NCBI GenBank assembly: GCA_017479385.1
Contig: JAFVCE010000018.1
Location: 1 to 44,806, forward strand
From: Bacteroidales bacterium
Lineage (GTDB): Bacteria > Bacteroidota > Bacteroidia > Bacteroidales > P3
DNA length: 44,806 bases
Direction: 5' to 3'
Both the position numbers and the translations under genes were made by a program. Position 1 is the stretch's first letter. Each line of letters opens with the position of its first letter. Below the pieces are notes generated by a model. The model did no database searches. It saw only the letters and a list, made by a program, of their open reading frames with translations, and was not told the origin of the DNA. This document shows, one piece after another, positions 8,703-15,563 of this stretch.

Positions 8703-9640
8703 AAATAGTATTCTTCGGCACCCCCGACTTTGCAGTAGCCTCGCTCAGCGCCATAATGGCCTCGTCACACCAGGTGGCGGCCGTTGTCACCGTGCCCGAC
8801 CGTCAGGCCGGCCGCGGGCAACACACCACCGCCAGCGCCGTTAAGCAATATGCCGGGGCCCACGGTCTGCCAGTCATGCAACCCGAGCGCTTGCGCGATG
8901 CTACCTTCCTCGCCAAACTCGAGGCCATCGGCGCCGACGCCTTCGTGGTGGTAGCCTTTAGGATGTTGCCCAAAGAGGTGTGGGCAATGCCGCCGCGCGG
9001 CACTTTCAACCTCCACGCCTCGTTGCTGCCGCAATATCGCGGCGCTGCCCCAATCAACCGCGCCATAATGAACGGCGAAACACAGACCGGCGTCACCACC
9101 TTCCTCCTCAACGAGCGAATCGACGAAGGCTCTATCCTCCTGCAACGCGCCACTCCCATCGCTGCCACCGACAACGCTGGCATCCTCCACGACCGCCTGG
9201 CCGAGATGGGACGCAACCTTGTGGTCGAAACCCTCGACGCCCTGCAGCGCGGCACCATTGCCCCACAGCCACAAGGGCCACAAACCGACCTCAAACCCGC
9301 ACCGAAGATTTTTAAAGACGACTGCCGGACCCCCTGGACCGCCACCACCAAAGTGGTGATTGACCACATTCGCGGACTCGCCCCCTACCCAGCCGCCACC
9401 ATGCGCCTCGAAGCCGAGGATGGCCGTGTGGCCGACTTCAAACTCTTCGAAGCAACCCCCGCCGAGGGTCCGGAAACAGCGCCCGGAACGGTAGTCAGCG
9501 ACGGCAAAACCGAGCTAAAAATTGCTACAGCCGACTCGTTTGTGAGCATTCTCAGCCTCCAGATGAGCGGAAAAAAACGCATGACGACTGCCGAATTTCT
9601 CCGCGGCTTCGACATAAAGCTCTGGAAAACAGCGAAGTAA
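8699..9640 (+). CDS. fmt: Methionyl-tRNA formyltransferase
   Basis: Formylates Met-tRNA(fMet) with 10-formyl-tetrahydrofolate to make initiator tRNA. The start is placed at the ATG overlapping the ribH stop because MKIVFFGTPDFAV is the family N-terminus; twelve upstream in-frame codons belong to the ribH coding region. The catalytic triad is readable as N104, H106 (in NLHASLLPQYRGAAPI) and D142 (in ERIDEGSIL). The C-terminal tRNA-binding domain occupies roughly the last 100 residues. The 313-residue length is normal. Confidence 0.95.
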   Translation: MKIVFFGTPDFAVASLSAIMASSHQVAAVVTVPDRQAGRGQHTTASAVKQYAGAHGLPVMQPERLRDATFLAKLEAIGADAFVVVAFRMLPKEVWAMPPRGTFNLHASLLPQYRGAAPINRAIMNGETQTGVTTFLLNERIDEGSILLQRATPIAATDNAGILHDRLAEMGRNLVVETLDALQRGTIAPQPQGPQTDLKPAPKIFKDDCRTPWTATTKVVIDHIRGLAPYPAATMRLEAEDGRVADFKLFEATPAEGPETAPGTVVSDGKTELKIATADSFVSILSLQMSGKKRMTTAEFLRGFDIKLWKTAK

Positions 9641-9678
9641 ATGCCACGGAAAATAACTGCAAAAAAAATATAATTTTT

Positions 9679-9712
9679 TTTGCATAAAATCGCAAAAAAA
9701 ATTATATATTTG
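9679..9712 (+). promoter_or_regulatory. Promoter of the HU gene
   Basis: TTTG at 9679-9682, a 22-base spacer, then TATATTTG at 9705-9712, inside an extremely A/T-rich block. The predicted leader is about 45 bases. Confidence 0.7.
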
Positions 9713-9762
9713 CACTTTGAAAAAACAATTAAAAACAGTAACATATAAAAAATCATTACATT

Positions 9763-10023
9763 ATGAACAAAACCGAGTTAGTCAACGCCGTAGCTGAAAA
9801 AACAGGCCTGACCAAAGTCGATTCGCGCAAAGCCGTCGATGCCACCATCGCCGCCCTCACCGAGGACCTCCGCGCTGGCAACAACACCACCCTCGTCGGT
9901 TTCGGCACATTCAGCGTCATCAAACGCGAAGCCCGCACCGGCATTAACCCCCGTACCAAAAAGGCCATCAAAATTCCTGCCAAGAAAGTGGCCAAATTCA
10001 AACCCAGCAAAGGCCTCCTCTAA
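9763..10023 (+). CDS. hup: HU-family nucleoid DNA-binding protein
   Basis: Small basic histone-like protein that bends DNA as a dimer. The DNABII signature GFGTFSVIKREARTGINPRT is intact in the centre, followed by the C-terminal basic tail KKVAKFKPSKGLL. The helical N-terminus begins MNKTELVNAVAEKTGL. At 86 aa it is slightly shorter than the usual 90. It has its own promoter and its own terminator (10048-10079), so it is monocistronic. Confidence 0.95.
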   Translation: MNKTELVNAVAEKTGLTKVDSRKAVDATIAALTEDLRAGNNTTLVGFGTFSVIKREARTGINPRTKKAIKIPAKKVAKFKPSKGLL

Positions 10024-10047
10024 GTCGACCTTTGTGCAACCCCAAAT

Positions 10048-10079
10048 CGCCGACCGTAGTCCCAGAACCGCGGTCGGCG
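10048..10079 (+). terminator. Hairpin terminator after the HU gene
   Basis: A perfect 9-bp stem (CGCCGACCG with CGGTCGGCG) and a 14-base loop, followed by a modest T-rich stretch (ttcgcttttc). Confidence 0.65.
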
Positions 10080-10123
10080 TTCGCTTTTCTGGTTGGCAGA
10101 AAAATACCTCGCGCGCGGAACTC

Positions 10124-10213
10124 CTAACTTGCTGAAAATCATGGTTGAGGAGGGGTTAAAGAGGGGTTAGGGTCGTATTGAGGTCGAACAAGCATTGTCA
10201 ATCAAGCACTTAG
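10124..10213 (+). repeat. 90-bp dispersed repeat, copy 2
   Basis: Gapless 90-position match to the other copies. It begins CTAAC and ends CTTAG. The central core is identical to that of the 23755 copy from TTAAAGAGGGG to GAGGTCGAACA. Located in a convergent gap. Confidence 0.85.
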
Positions 10214-10387
10214 CCCCCAATTTTTGCCCAAAATTGGCACTTCTCAGCCTCGTCAAAACCCCGTTCTGGCCGCTCACACGCCGCTCGTTTTGCCCTCTAT
10301 GTCAACTCGCAACCCCCATATCATAAGGTCCCCTCCAGTTGCCTACAACGCCTCTGCTGCGCCCCAATCCGCACCACATGGCGACGC

Positions 10388-10415
10388 AAAAAAGGCAGAG
10401 CCACGGCTCTGCCTT
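10388..10415 (-). terminator. Intrinsic terminator of the rplM-rpsI-rpsB-tsf operon
   Basis: On the minus strand an 11-bp perfect stem (AAGGCAGAGCC with GGCTCTGCCTT) is followed directly by a run of T residues. It lies 27 bases after the tsf stop. Confidence 0.9.
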
Positions 10416-10441
10416 CGTTGTTCCTGGTTGTTGTTGGGGGC

Positions 10442-11428
10442 TTAGGCGCCGAGTTCGAGGCGTTTGAAACCGGTGCAGCACAGCTCCTTGTCGGCCTTGG
10501 CCATAAATTCTTTGACCTTGACTTTGCTTTCCATGATATACTCCTGCTCCATGAGGGTGTTCTCTTGGAAGTATTTGTTCAGGCGGCCGTTGGCAATCTG
10601 GTTGATTTGGGCTTCGTTGAGAGTGGCGGCTTTTTCGGCAGCTACTTTCTCTTTGATTTCGCGGGCCATCTTGACCTGCTCTTCGGTAATCCAGCCTTTG
10701 CTCATGTTCGACTCCATGTGCTCGTCGCTGTCGACGTGGGCGGGGTTGATGCCAGCTTTCTTGAGGGCGGCATCGACGGCCTTGCCAACGAGTTCTTCTT
10801 TGGTCTTCTCGATGGCCACGCGCAGCTCTTGGTCCTTAATCTCTTGGGGCACGCTGGCGGCGTCGAGGGCCACGGGGCGCATAGCCACGACCTGCATAGC
10901 GATGTCGTGACCCACCTCGTCGAATCCGCTCTTGTTCAGACCGATAATAGAGCCCATGCGGTTGCCGGGGTGTACGTAGGCGTAGACCTTCTCGGCCTCG
11001 ATGGTCTCGAAGTGGGCCAGCTCGATTTTTTCGCCAATCTTGGCCACTTGGTCGGTAATGGCGTCGGCCACACTGCTGCCGTTGAGGTCCATGGCGAGGA
11101 CCTCTTCTTTGGTGGTGATGTGGCGGCTCATGGCGGTGTCGATAATGCTGTTGGTAAAGTCGACAAAGCCGGCGTTGGTGGCCACGAAGTCGGTCTCGCA
11201 GCTCAGCATGATGAGGGCGCCGTAGTTGCCGTTCGATTTGGCCAGGACGCAGCCTTCGTTGGCGTCGCGGTCGGCACGTTTGGCGGCCATCTTTTGGCCT
11301 TTCTGGCGCAGAAGTTCGATAGCTTTTTGCATGTCGCCGTCGGTTTCGACGAGGGCCTTTTTGCAGTCCATCATTCCCACTCCGGTGAGTTTGCGGAGTT
11401 CGTTGACCTGTGAAGCGGTAATTGCCAT
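10442..11428 (-). CDS. tsf: Elongation factor Ts
   Basis: Guanine-nucleotide exchange factor that recycles EF-Tu. The N-terminal UBA-like domain contains VNELRKLTGVGMMDCKKAL (residues 7-25), followed by the core with CETDFVATNAGF, the TDFV motif that inserts into EF-Tu. At 328 aa it is longer than E. coli EF-Ts, with extra residues in the second half as is usual in Bacteroidota. It is the last gene of the ribosomal operon and is followed by a strong terminator. Relatively many T-ending Gly, Ala, Arg and Val codons suggest high expression. Confidence 0.95.
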   Translation of the reverse strand: MAITASQVNELRKLTGVGMMDCKKALVETDGDMQKAIELLRQKGQKMAAKRADRDANEGCVLAKSNGNYGALIMLSCETDFVATNAGFVDFTNSIIDTAMSRHITTKEEVLAMDLNGSSVADAITDQVAKIGEKIELAHFETIEAEKVYAYVHPGNRMGSIIGLNKSGFDEVGHDIAMQVVAMRPVALDAASVPQEIKDQELRVAIEKTKEELVGKAVDAALKKAGINPAHVDSDEHMESNMSKGWITEEQVKMAREIKEKVAAEKAATLNEAQINQIANGRLNKYFQENTLMEQEYIMESKVKVKEFMAKADKELCCTGFKRLELGA

Positions 11429-11476
11429 ATTGTTTGTTCCTTTCTTTGTGTTGTTTACGTTTCTGATTATTGTGCA

Positions 11477-11531
11477 AAACAGTGATTAGTGGCAGACGCT
11501 TGTGCGCGTCGTGAGGCACCAATCACTGTTT
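11477..11531 (-). promoter_or_regulatory. Long hairpin in the rpsB-tsf intercistronic gap
   Basis: An 11-bp perfect outer stem (AAACAGTGATT at 11477-11487 with AATCACTGTTT at 11521-11531) encloses an inner stem (GACGC 11495-11499 with GCGTC 11506-11510) and a possible GTG/CAC pair between them. It could act as an attenuator, processing site or stability element between rpsB and tsf. It is not followed by a strong T-run on the minus strand. Confidence 0.6.
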
Positions 11532-11544
11532 CGCGTCAGTTAAT

Positions 11545-12390
11545 TTATTCAGCCTGAGTGGTTTCTTCGGCTTTTTCGGCCTTGGGCTCTTCGGCTTTAG
11601 GCTCGTTGTTGCGTTGGCGACGGGCGCGGGGTTTGCGCTCGTTGTTGCCTTCGGCTTGGGCGTCGGCCTCGGCAGCCTCTTCGGCTTGAGCGTCTTTGTC
11701 GAGCATACGCTCGTTCAGACCTTCCTGGATGGCCTCGCACATATGTTTGAGGATAGCGGCGATAGATTTAGAGGCATCGTCGTTGGCAGGAATCGGGAAG
11801 TCGATGAGGTTGGGGTTTGTGTTGGTGTCGACCAAGGCGAAAGTGGGGATATTGAGGCGGCGAGCTTCGGCCACGGCAATGTGCTCCTTGTTGATGTCGA
11901 CGATGAACAGAGCGCTCGGCAGGCGGTTGAGGTCGGCAATAGAACCGAGGTTCTTGTCGAGTTTGGCGCGCTCGCGTTGCACTTGGAGGCGTTCGCGTTT
12001 CGAAATGCTGTTGAAGTCTTTATCGTTCATCATCTGGTCGAGGGCGTTCATCTTCTTGACAGCCTTGCGGATGGTGGCGAAGTTGGTAAGCATACCGCCT
12101 GGCCAACGTTCGGTCACGAAAGGCATATCGACAGATTTGGCCATTTCGGCCACGACTTCTTTGGCTTGTTTTTTGGTGGCCACAAACAGCACCTTCTTGC
12201 CCGAGCGAGCAATTTGTTTGAGGGCGGCGGCGGCCTCGTCGGCCTTCACGATGGTCTTCTGAAGGTCGATAACGTGAATACCATTATGCTCTTTGAAGAT
12301 GTAGGGAGCCATTTTGGGGTTCCATTTGCGTTTGAGGTGACCAAAGTGGCATCCTGCTTCGAGCAGTTCTTCGAATTTCAGTTCGTTCAT
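11545..12390 (-). CDS. rpsB: 30S ribosomal protein S2
   Basis: Structural protein of the 30S head. The S2 signatures are clear: LLEAGCHFGHLKRKWNPKM near the N-terminus, VIDLQKT, VLFVATKKQA, the RWPGGMLTN loop, and ALVDTNTNP. After the globular part (about 230 residues) comes a low-complexity charged tail rich in Ala, Glu, Lys, Arg and Gln (about residues 233-281), which is not part of the conserved fold. The upstream gap (12391-12545) is highly structured, see 12427-12515. Confidence 0.96.
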   Translation of the reverse strand: MNELKFEELLEAGCHFGHLKRKWNPKMAPYIFKEHNGIHVIDLQKTIVKADEAAAALKQIARSGKKVLFVATKKQAKEVVAEMAKSVDMPFVTERWPGGMLTNFATIRKAVKKMNALDQMMNDKDFNSISKRERLQVQRERAKLDKNLGSIADLNRLPSALFIVDINKEHIAVAEARRLNIPTFALVDTNTNPNLIDFPIPANDDASKSIAAILKHMCEAIQEGLNERMLDKDAQAEEAAEADAQAEGNNERKPRARRQRNNEPKAEEPKAEKAEETTQAE

Positions 12391-12426
12391 TTGTTTACTT
12401 TCCTTTTAGATTGTTGATTCTTTTTG

Positions 12427-12515
12427 CCAACTTTTGGCGAGTCCATCAGGCCACGTTTTTCGGCATTACTGTGTTGCGCGAACTGGCAACGTGGCGGAGC
12501 GGGCCAAAAGTTTGG
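12427..12515 (-). promoter_or_regulatory. Structured RNA element upstream of rpsB
   Basis: Three nested complementary segments. The outer arms CCAACTTTTGGC (12427-12438) and GCCAAAAGTTTGG (12503-12515) pair with one bulge; GCCACGTT (12450-12457) pairs with AACGTGGC (12488-12495); GTTGC (12473-12477) can pair with GCAAC (12486-12490), competing with the second stem. It lies between rpsI and rpsB, with no T-tract, so it looks like a regulatory or processing structure rather than a terminator. Autoregulation by S2 is a possibility, not shown. Confidence 0.6.
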
Positions 12516-12545
12516 ATACTAAACTTGTTCTTTATCAAGCGGCTG

Positions 12546-12935
12546 TTAACGTTTGCTGAATTGGAAACGTTTGCGAGCTTTGGGCTGACCGGGCTTTTTG
12601 CGCTCGACCATACGGGGGTCGCGCATGAGGAAACCTTCTTTCTTGAGGGCAGGGCGGTCTTCGATGTTGTTCTCGCACAGGGCGCGGGCAATGGCCATGC
12701 GCAGGGCTTGAGCCTGGCCAGTGATTCCGCCACCGTCGAGGTTGGCTTTAACGTCCCATTGGCCTTCGCAGTTGGCGGTTTGGAAGGGTTGGCCAACGAT
12801 GTACTGCAGCGGGCCGGTGGGGAAGTACTCCTTATAGTCGCGCTTGTTGACAATGATTTTGCCGGTGCCGGGGGTCATGTAGATACGAGCGACAGCGGTT
12901 TTTCTTCTACCGATGGTGTTGATTACTTCTGCCAT
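12546..12935 (-). CDS. rpsI: 30S ribosomal protein S9
   Basis: 30S head protein whose C-terminal tail reaches the P-site tRNA. INTIGRRKTAVARIYM at the N-terminus, the GGGITGQAQALRMAIARAL segment and the basic C-terminus ending KARKRFQFSKR are diagnostic. 129 aa is normal. It starts 9 bases after the rplM stop, the universal L13-S9 pairing. Confidence 0.97.
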   Translation of the reverse strand: MAEVINTIGRRKTAVARIYMTPGTGKIIVNKRDYKEYFPTGPLQYIVGQPFQTANCEGQWDVKANLDGGGITGQAQALRMAIARALCENNIEDRPALKKEGFLMRDPRMVERKKPGQPKARKRFQFSKR

Positions 12936-12944
12936 ATCTTATTC

Positions 12945-13400
12945 TTATCTTACTTCGTTGATATTGATTGCTTTGGGGTTCTGGCCCTGGTGGGGATGCT
13001 CGCTACCAGCATAGATGTAGAGGTTGCGGTAGAGGGCGTCGCCGAGGCGGTTCTTGGGGAGCATACCGCGAATGGCGTGCTCAAGAATGCGCTCGGGGAA
13101 AGTGGCGCGCACTTTGGCAGGGGTTGTCTCGCGCTGGCCGCCGGGGTAGCCGGTGTAGCGCTGGTAGATTTTGTCGGTCTCTTTCTTGCCAGTGAAGACG
13201 CACTTCTCGGCATTGATGATGATGACGTTGTCGCCGCAGTCAACATGCGGAGTGAAGCTGGGTTTGGTCTTGCCGCGCAGGATATTGGCTACGCGTGTTG
13301 CCAAACGACCTACGGTCTGGCCTTCGGCATCCACAAGCACCCATTCTTTCTGAACGGTGTTCTTGTTGGCCGAGATTGTTTTGTAGCTATTGGTACTCAT
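12945..13400 (-). CDS. rplM: 50S ribosomal protein L13
   Basis: Early-assembly 50S protein. Family segments include WVLVDAEGQTVGRLAT, GDNVIIINAEKC, YTGYPGG, the RILEHAIRGMLPKNRLG signature, and LYIYAGSEHPHQGQNP. 151 aa is typical. It is the first gene of the rplM-rpsI-rpsB-tsf operon and is preceded by a leader of about 160 bases with several hairpins and a perfect Bacteroidota promoter. Confidence 0.97.
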   Translation of the reverse strand: MSTNSYKTISANKNTVQKEWVLVDAEGQTVGRLATRVANILRGKTKPSFTPHVDCGDNVIIINAEKCVFTGKKETDKIYQRYTGYPGGQRETTPAKVRATFPERILEHAIRGMLPKNRLGDALYRNLYIYAGSEHPHQGQNPKAININEVR

Positions 13401-13560
13401 TATTTTTTTTGATGATGAACAATTTTTTCTTTCTTTTTACGTTTTCCTCTTGGTTCCTTCGGCTAAACTGGAGGCGACGGATTAACCCCAGTCGAGCGTT
13501 AGTTGCCTGATAGTGAGAGCGTTGAACGGGTAATTCCAACTCTCGCATACCATTTTAGAG
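13401..13560 (-). ncRNA. Candidate structured leader of the rplM operon
   Basis: The predicted rplM transcript starts near 13558, giving a leader of about 160 bases. Read on the plus strand, the stems are GAGAG-CG-TTG (13515-13524) with CAACTCTC (13537-13544), CGACGG (13475-13480) with the CC-CA-GTCG region ending at 13494, and CCTC with GAGG near 13446-13474. L13 or its partner S9 could bind such a leader to autoregulate the operon, as known for ribosomal protein operons in general. I cannot confirm a match to any described leader family. Confidence 0.4.
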
Positions 13561-13564
13561 ATTG

Positions 13565-13595
13565 CAAAATTACGCTTTTTTTTTGAACCAACAAA
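13565..13595 (-). promoter_or_regulatory. Promoter of the rplM operon
   Basis: On the minus strand TTTG (plus 13592-13595), a 19-base spacer, then TAATTTTG (plus 13565-13572): a perfect Bacteroidota promoter. Confidence 0.85.
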
Positions 13596-13630
13596 ATTTA
13601 TCTTTTATTTTTCAACAAAAAAGTGTTGGT

Positions 13631-14494
13631 TTATAGTATGTTGCCGAGCTGCTCCTTGATTTTTTCGAGCTCGTCTTTCATCTCGACAACGAGCTTTTGT
13701 ATTTCGACGTGGTTGGCTTTCGAACCGGTGGTGTTGATTTCTCGCCCCATTTCCTGCGCAACAAAGGCCAGCTTTTTGCCACAAGTGGGCTCGGTGGCCA
13801 TTATGGTGCGAAAGTAGTCTATGTGTTTGGCCAGTCGCACCTTTTCTTCGGTGATGTCGAGCTTTTCGAGGTAGTAGATGAGTTCCTGCTCGAAGCGGTT
13901 CTGGTCCACATCTTTGACGGCGAACTCGTCGAAGTAGCGTTTAATGCGGTCGCGGGCAGTGGCAATGCGCTCCTGCTCGTATTGCGGTATGGCGAGCATT
14001 TTCTGCTCGATGAGGTCGACGTGCAGTTTGAAATCTTTCTCGAGTACGGCACCTTCTTGGCTACGGAATTGGTCTACGAGGTCGATGGCGTGGCTGATGG
14101 CAGTGGTGAGGGTTTGCCAATCGTTCTCTGCAATGTCGTCGGCGTTGTTGCTTACCCAGGTGTCGGACTGGCGAAGCAGCGAGGCGAGCAGGGTAGAGGG
14201 GTCGGCTCCGAGTGTGTGGGCAATTTGGGCTGCGGTCTGGTAGCGCTGGGTGAGCAGTTCGGTGTTGATGATGGCCGACTCGGCAAGGCCGTTCTCCTCG
14301 GTAACGATGAAGTCTATCTTGCCTCGTTCCAGTCGGTTGAGCAGCTGACGAATGTCGAGTTCGCGCGAGCGTAGCGTTGCGGGGAGCTTGGTGTTGAGGT
14401 CGAGCTGTTTGCTGTTGAGGGTCTTGATTTCGATGTTTATCTTTTTGTCGCCGAGTGTGCATTGCACTTTGGCGAAACCGGTCATTGATTTCAT
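13631..14494 (-). CDS. yicC: YicC family endoribonuclease-like protein
   Basis: The protein opens with the family hallmark MKSMTGFA and continues with IEIKTLNSKQLDLNTKLP, and its C-terminal domain has the typical AQEMGREINTTGSKAN segment followed by a coiled-coil-like end (VVEMKDELEKIKEQLGNIL). The E. coli homologue is reported to be an RNase acting on small RNAs; that role is a family inference here. 287 aa is normal. It starts 11 bases after apbE, so it is likely in the same transcript. In many bacteria yicC precedes gmk; here it precedes the ribosomal operon. Confidence 0.92.
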   Translation of the reverse strand: MKSMTGFAKVQCTLGDKKINIEIKTLNSKQLDLNTKLPATLRSRELDIRQLLNRLERGKIDFIVTEENGLAESAIINTELLTQRYQTAAQIAHTLGADPSTLLASLLRQSDTWVSNNADDIAENDWQTLTTAISHAIDLVDQFRSQEGAVLEKDFKLHVDLIEQKMLAIPQYEQERIATARDRIKRYFDEFAVKDVDQNRFEQELIYYLEKLDITEEKVRLAKHIDYFRTIMATEPTCGKKLAFVAQEMGREINTTGSKANHVEIQKLVVEMKDELEKIKEQLGNIL

Positions 14495-14505
14495 GGGGTG
14501 GTGTT

Positions 14506-15558
14506 TTATTCTGTTGTCAGTTTTTCAAATTCGGGTGTAGCGTAGGTTTTGTATTCGCCGTCTTGGTCGGAGTAGATAAAGAACGAGCGGTTGATGTCTG
14601 GGTCGTCTGGGTGGGCAGCGATAAATCTCATAGCACTGTCGAGGCCCATGACCATAAATGCTGTGGCGAGGGCGTCGGCACGCCAAGCGCTGTCGCTGAC
14701 CACGGTGGCACTGAGCAGGGTGTGGCTTACAGGGCGGCCTGTGGTGGGGTCGATAGTGTGTGAGTATTTAACCCCATCTTTCTCGTAGTATTTTCGATAA
14801 TTGCCCGAGGTGACGACCGAGAGGTTGCTAACGCCGATGGCAAGCAGCACCTGTTGCTCGTCGTAACGGTTGGAGGCAGGCCGCTCTATGCCTATAGTCC
14901 ACAGGCTGCCGTCGGGCTTGGGAGCGCCGGTGATGATTTCGCCACCAACGTCTACCATAAAGCTGTTGATTCCGCGTTCGCGTAGCATCTGGGCAATGCG
15001 GTCGGAGGTCTCGCCTTGGGCTATGGCGTTGAAGTCGAGTTCGGTTTGGGGGTATTGCTTGACGAGGACGAGGCCAGAGTCGGTGTTTTGCAGGCTCACA
15101 CTGCCGTGTGAGTAGGTGAGTAGCGAGTCGATTTCGGTTTGCGAGAGGGTTTCGCGCTGTTTGAAGCTGAATCCCCATGCGCGGACCAGTCGTCCAACGC
15201 GGCAGTCGAAGGCACCGTCGGTGTAGGCTGCAATGGCTTGAGAGTGGTCGAAGGTGGTCTTTAACTCGATGTTAATACGACCTTGACCCGTCTCGTTCAG
15301 GTGCCGGAGTAGTGAGCTGTCGTTCCATAGCGAAAGGGTTTGGTCCATCAAGTTGAGTATGGAGTCGACAGCTGGTTGTAGGTCGCGGTGCTGAGGGTCG
15401 TAGTAGGCAATGGTGTAGTATGAGCCTTGCGTTTCGCCAGTGAGCACGGTCTTGTCGTTGTTGGTGCAGGCGACGAGCAGCAGGGCTGCAAGTGTGGCTA
15501 CGAAAAAGCGCCCGGTTGTGGCGAACCGAACGCTTTTGTTGTGGTGAGTGTTGTCCAT
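14506..15558 (-). CDS. apbE: FAD:protein FMN transferase (ApbE), lipoprotein
   Basis: Periplasm-facing flavin transferase that attaches FMN covalently to Thr residues of target proteins such as Nqr and Rnf subunits, using FAD as donor. The N-terminus has a hydrophobic stretch ending LLLVAC with the lipobox Cys at residue 31. Catalytic-domain signatures include FNAIAQG, VDVGGEIITG, SHTIDPTTGRPVSH and the metal-binding RADALATAFMVMG. At 350 aa the length is typical. The gene is five bases downstream of the T9SS repeat protein and 11 bases upstream of yicC, an unusual gene set with no obvious flavoprotein target nearby. Confidence 0.93.
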   Translation of the reverse strand: MDNTHHNKSVRFATTGRFFVATLAALLLVACTNNDKTVLTGETQGSYYTIAYYDPQHRDLQPAVDSILNLMDQTLSLWNDSSLLRHLNETGQGRINIELKTTFDHSQAIAAYTDGAFDCRVGRLVRAWGFSFKQRETLSQTEIDSLLTYSHGSVSLQNTDSGLVLVKQYPQTELDFNAIAQGETSDRIAQMLRERGINSFMVDVGGEIITGAPKPDGSLWTIGIERPASNRYDEQQVLLAIGVSNLSVVTSGNYRKYYEKDGVKYSHTIDPTTGRPVSHTLLSATVVSDSAWRADALATAFMVMGLDSAMRFIAAHPDDPDINRSFFIYSDQDGEYKTYATPEFEKLTTE

Positions 15559-15563
15559 CAGTG

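Larger units (their letters stand above)
10024..10441. other. Gene-free convergent gap of 418 bases
   Basis: Between the HU gene (+) and tsf (-). It contains the HU terminator hairpin (10048-10079), a copy of the 90-bp repeat (10124-10213), a small hairpin after the repeat (CAATTTT/AAAATTG, about 10218-10236) and the tsf operon terminator (10388-10415). I see no gene. Confidence 0.75.

Noticed and set aside
10224-10445. Small open frame in the HU-tsf gap
   Set aside because: Its translation is low-complexity, it overlaps the tsf terminator and has no start context.
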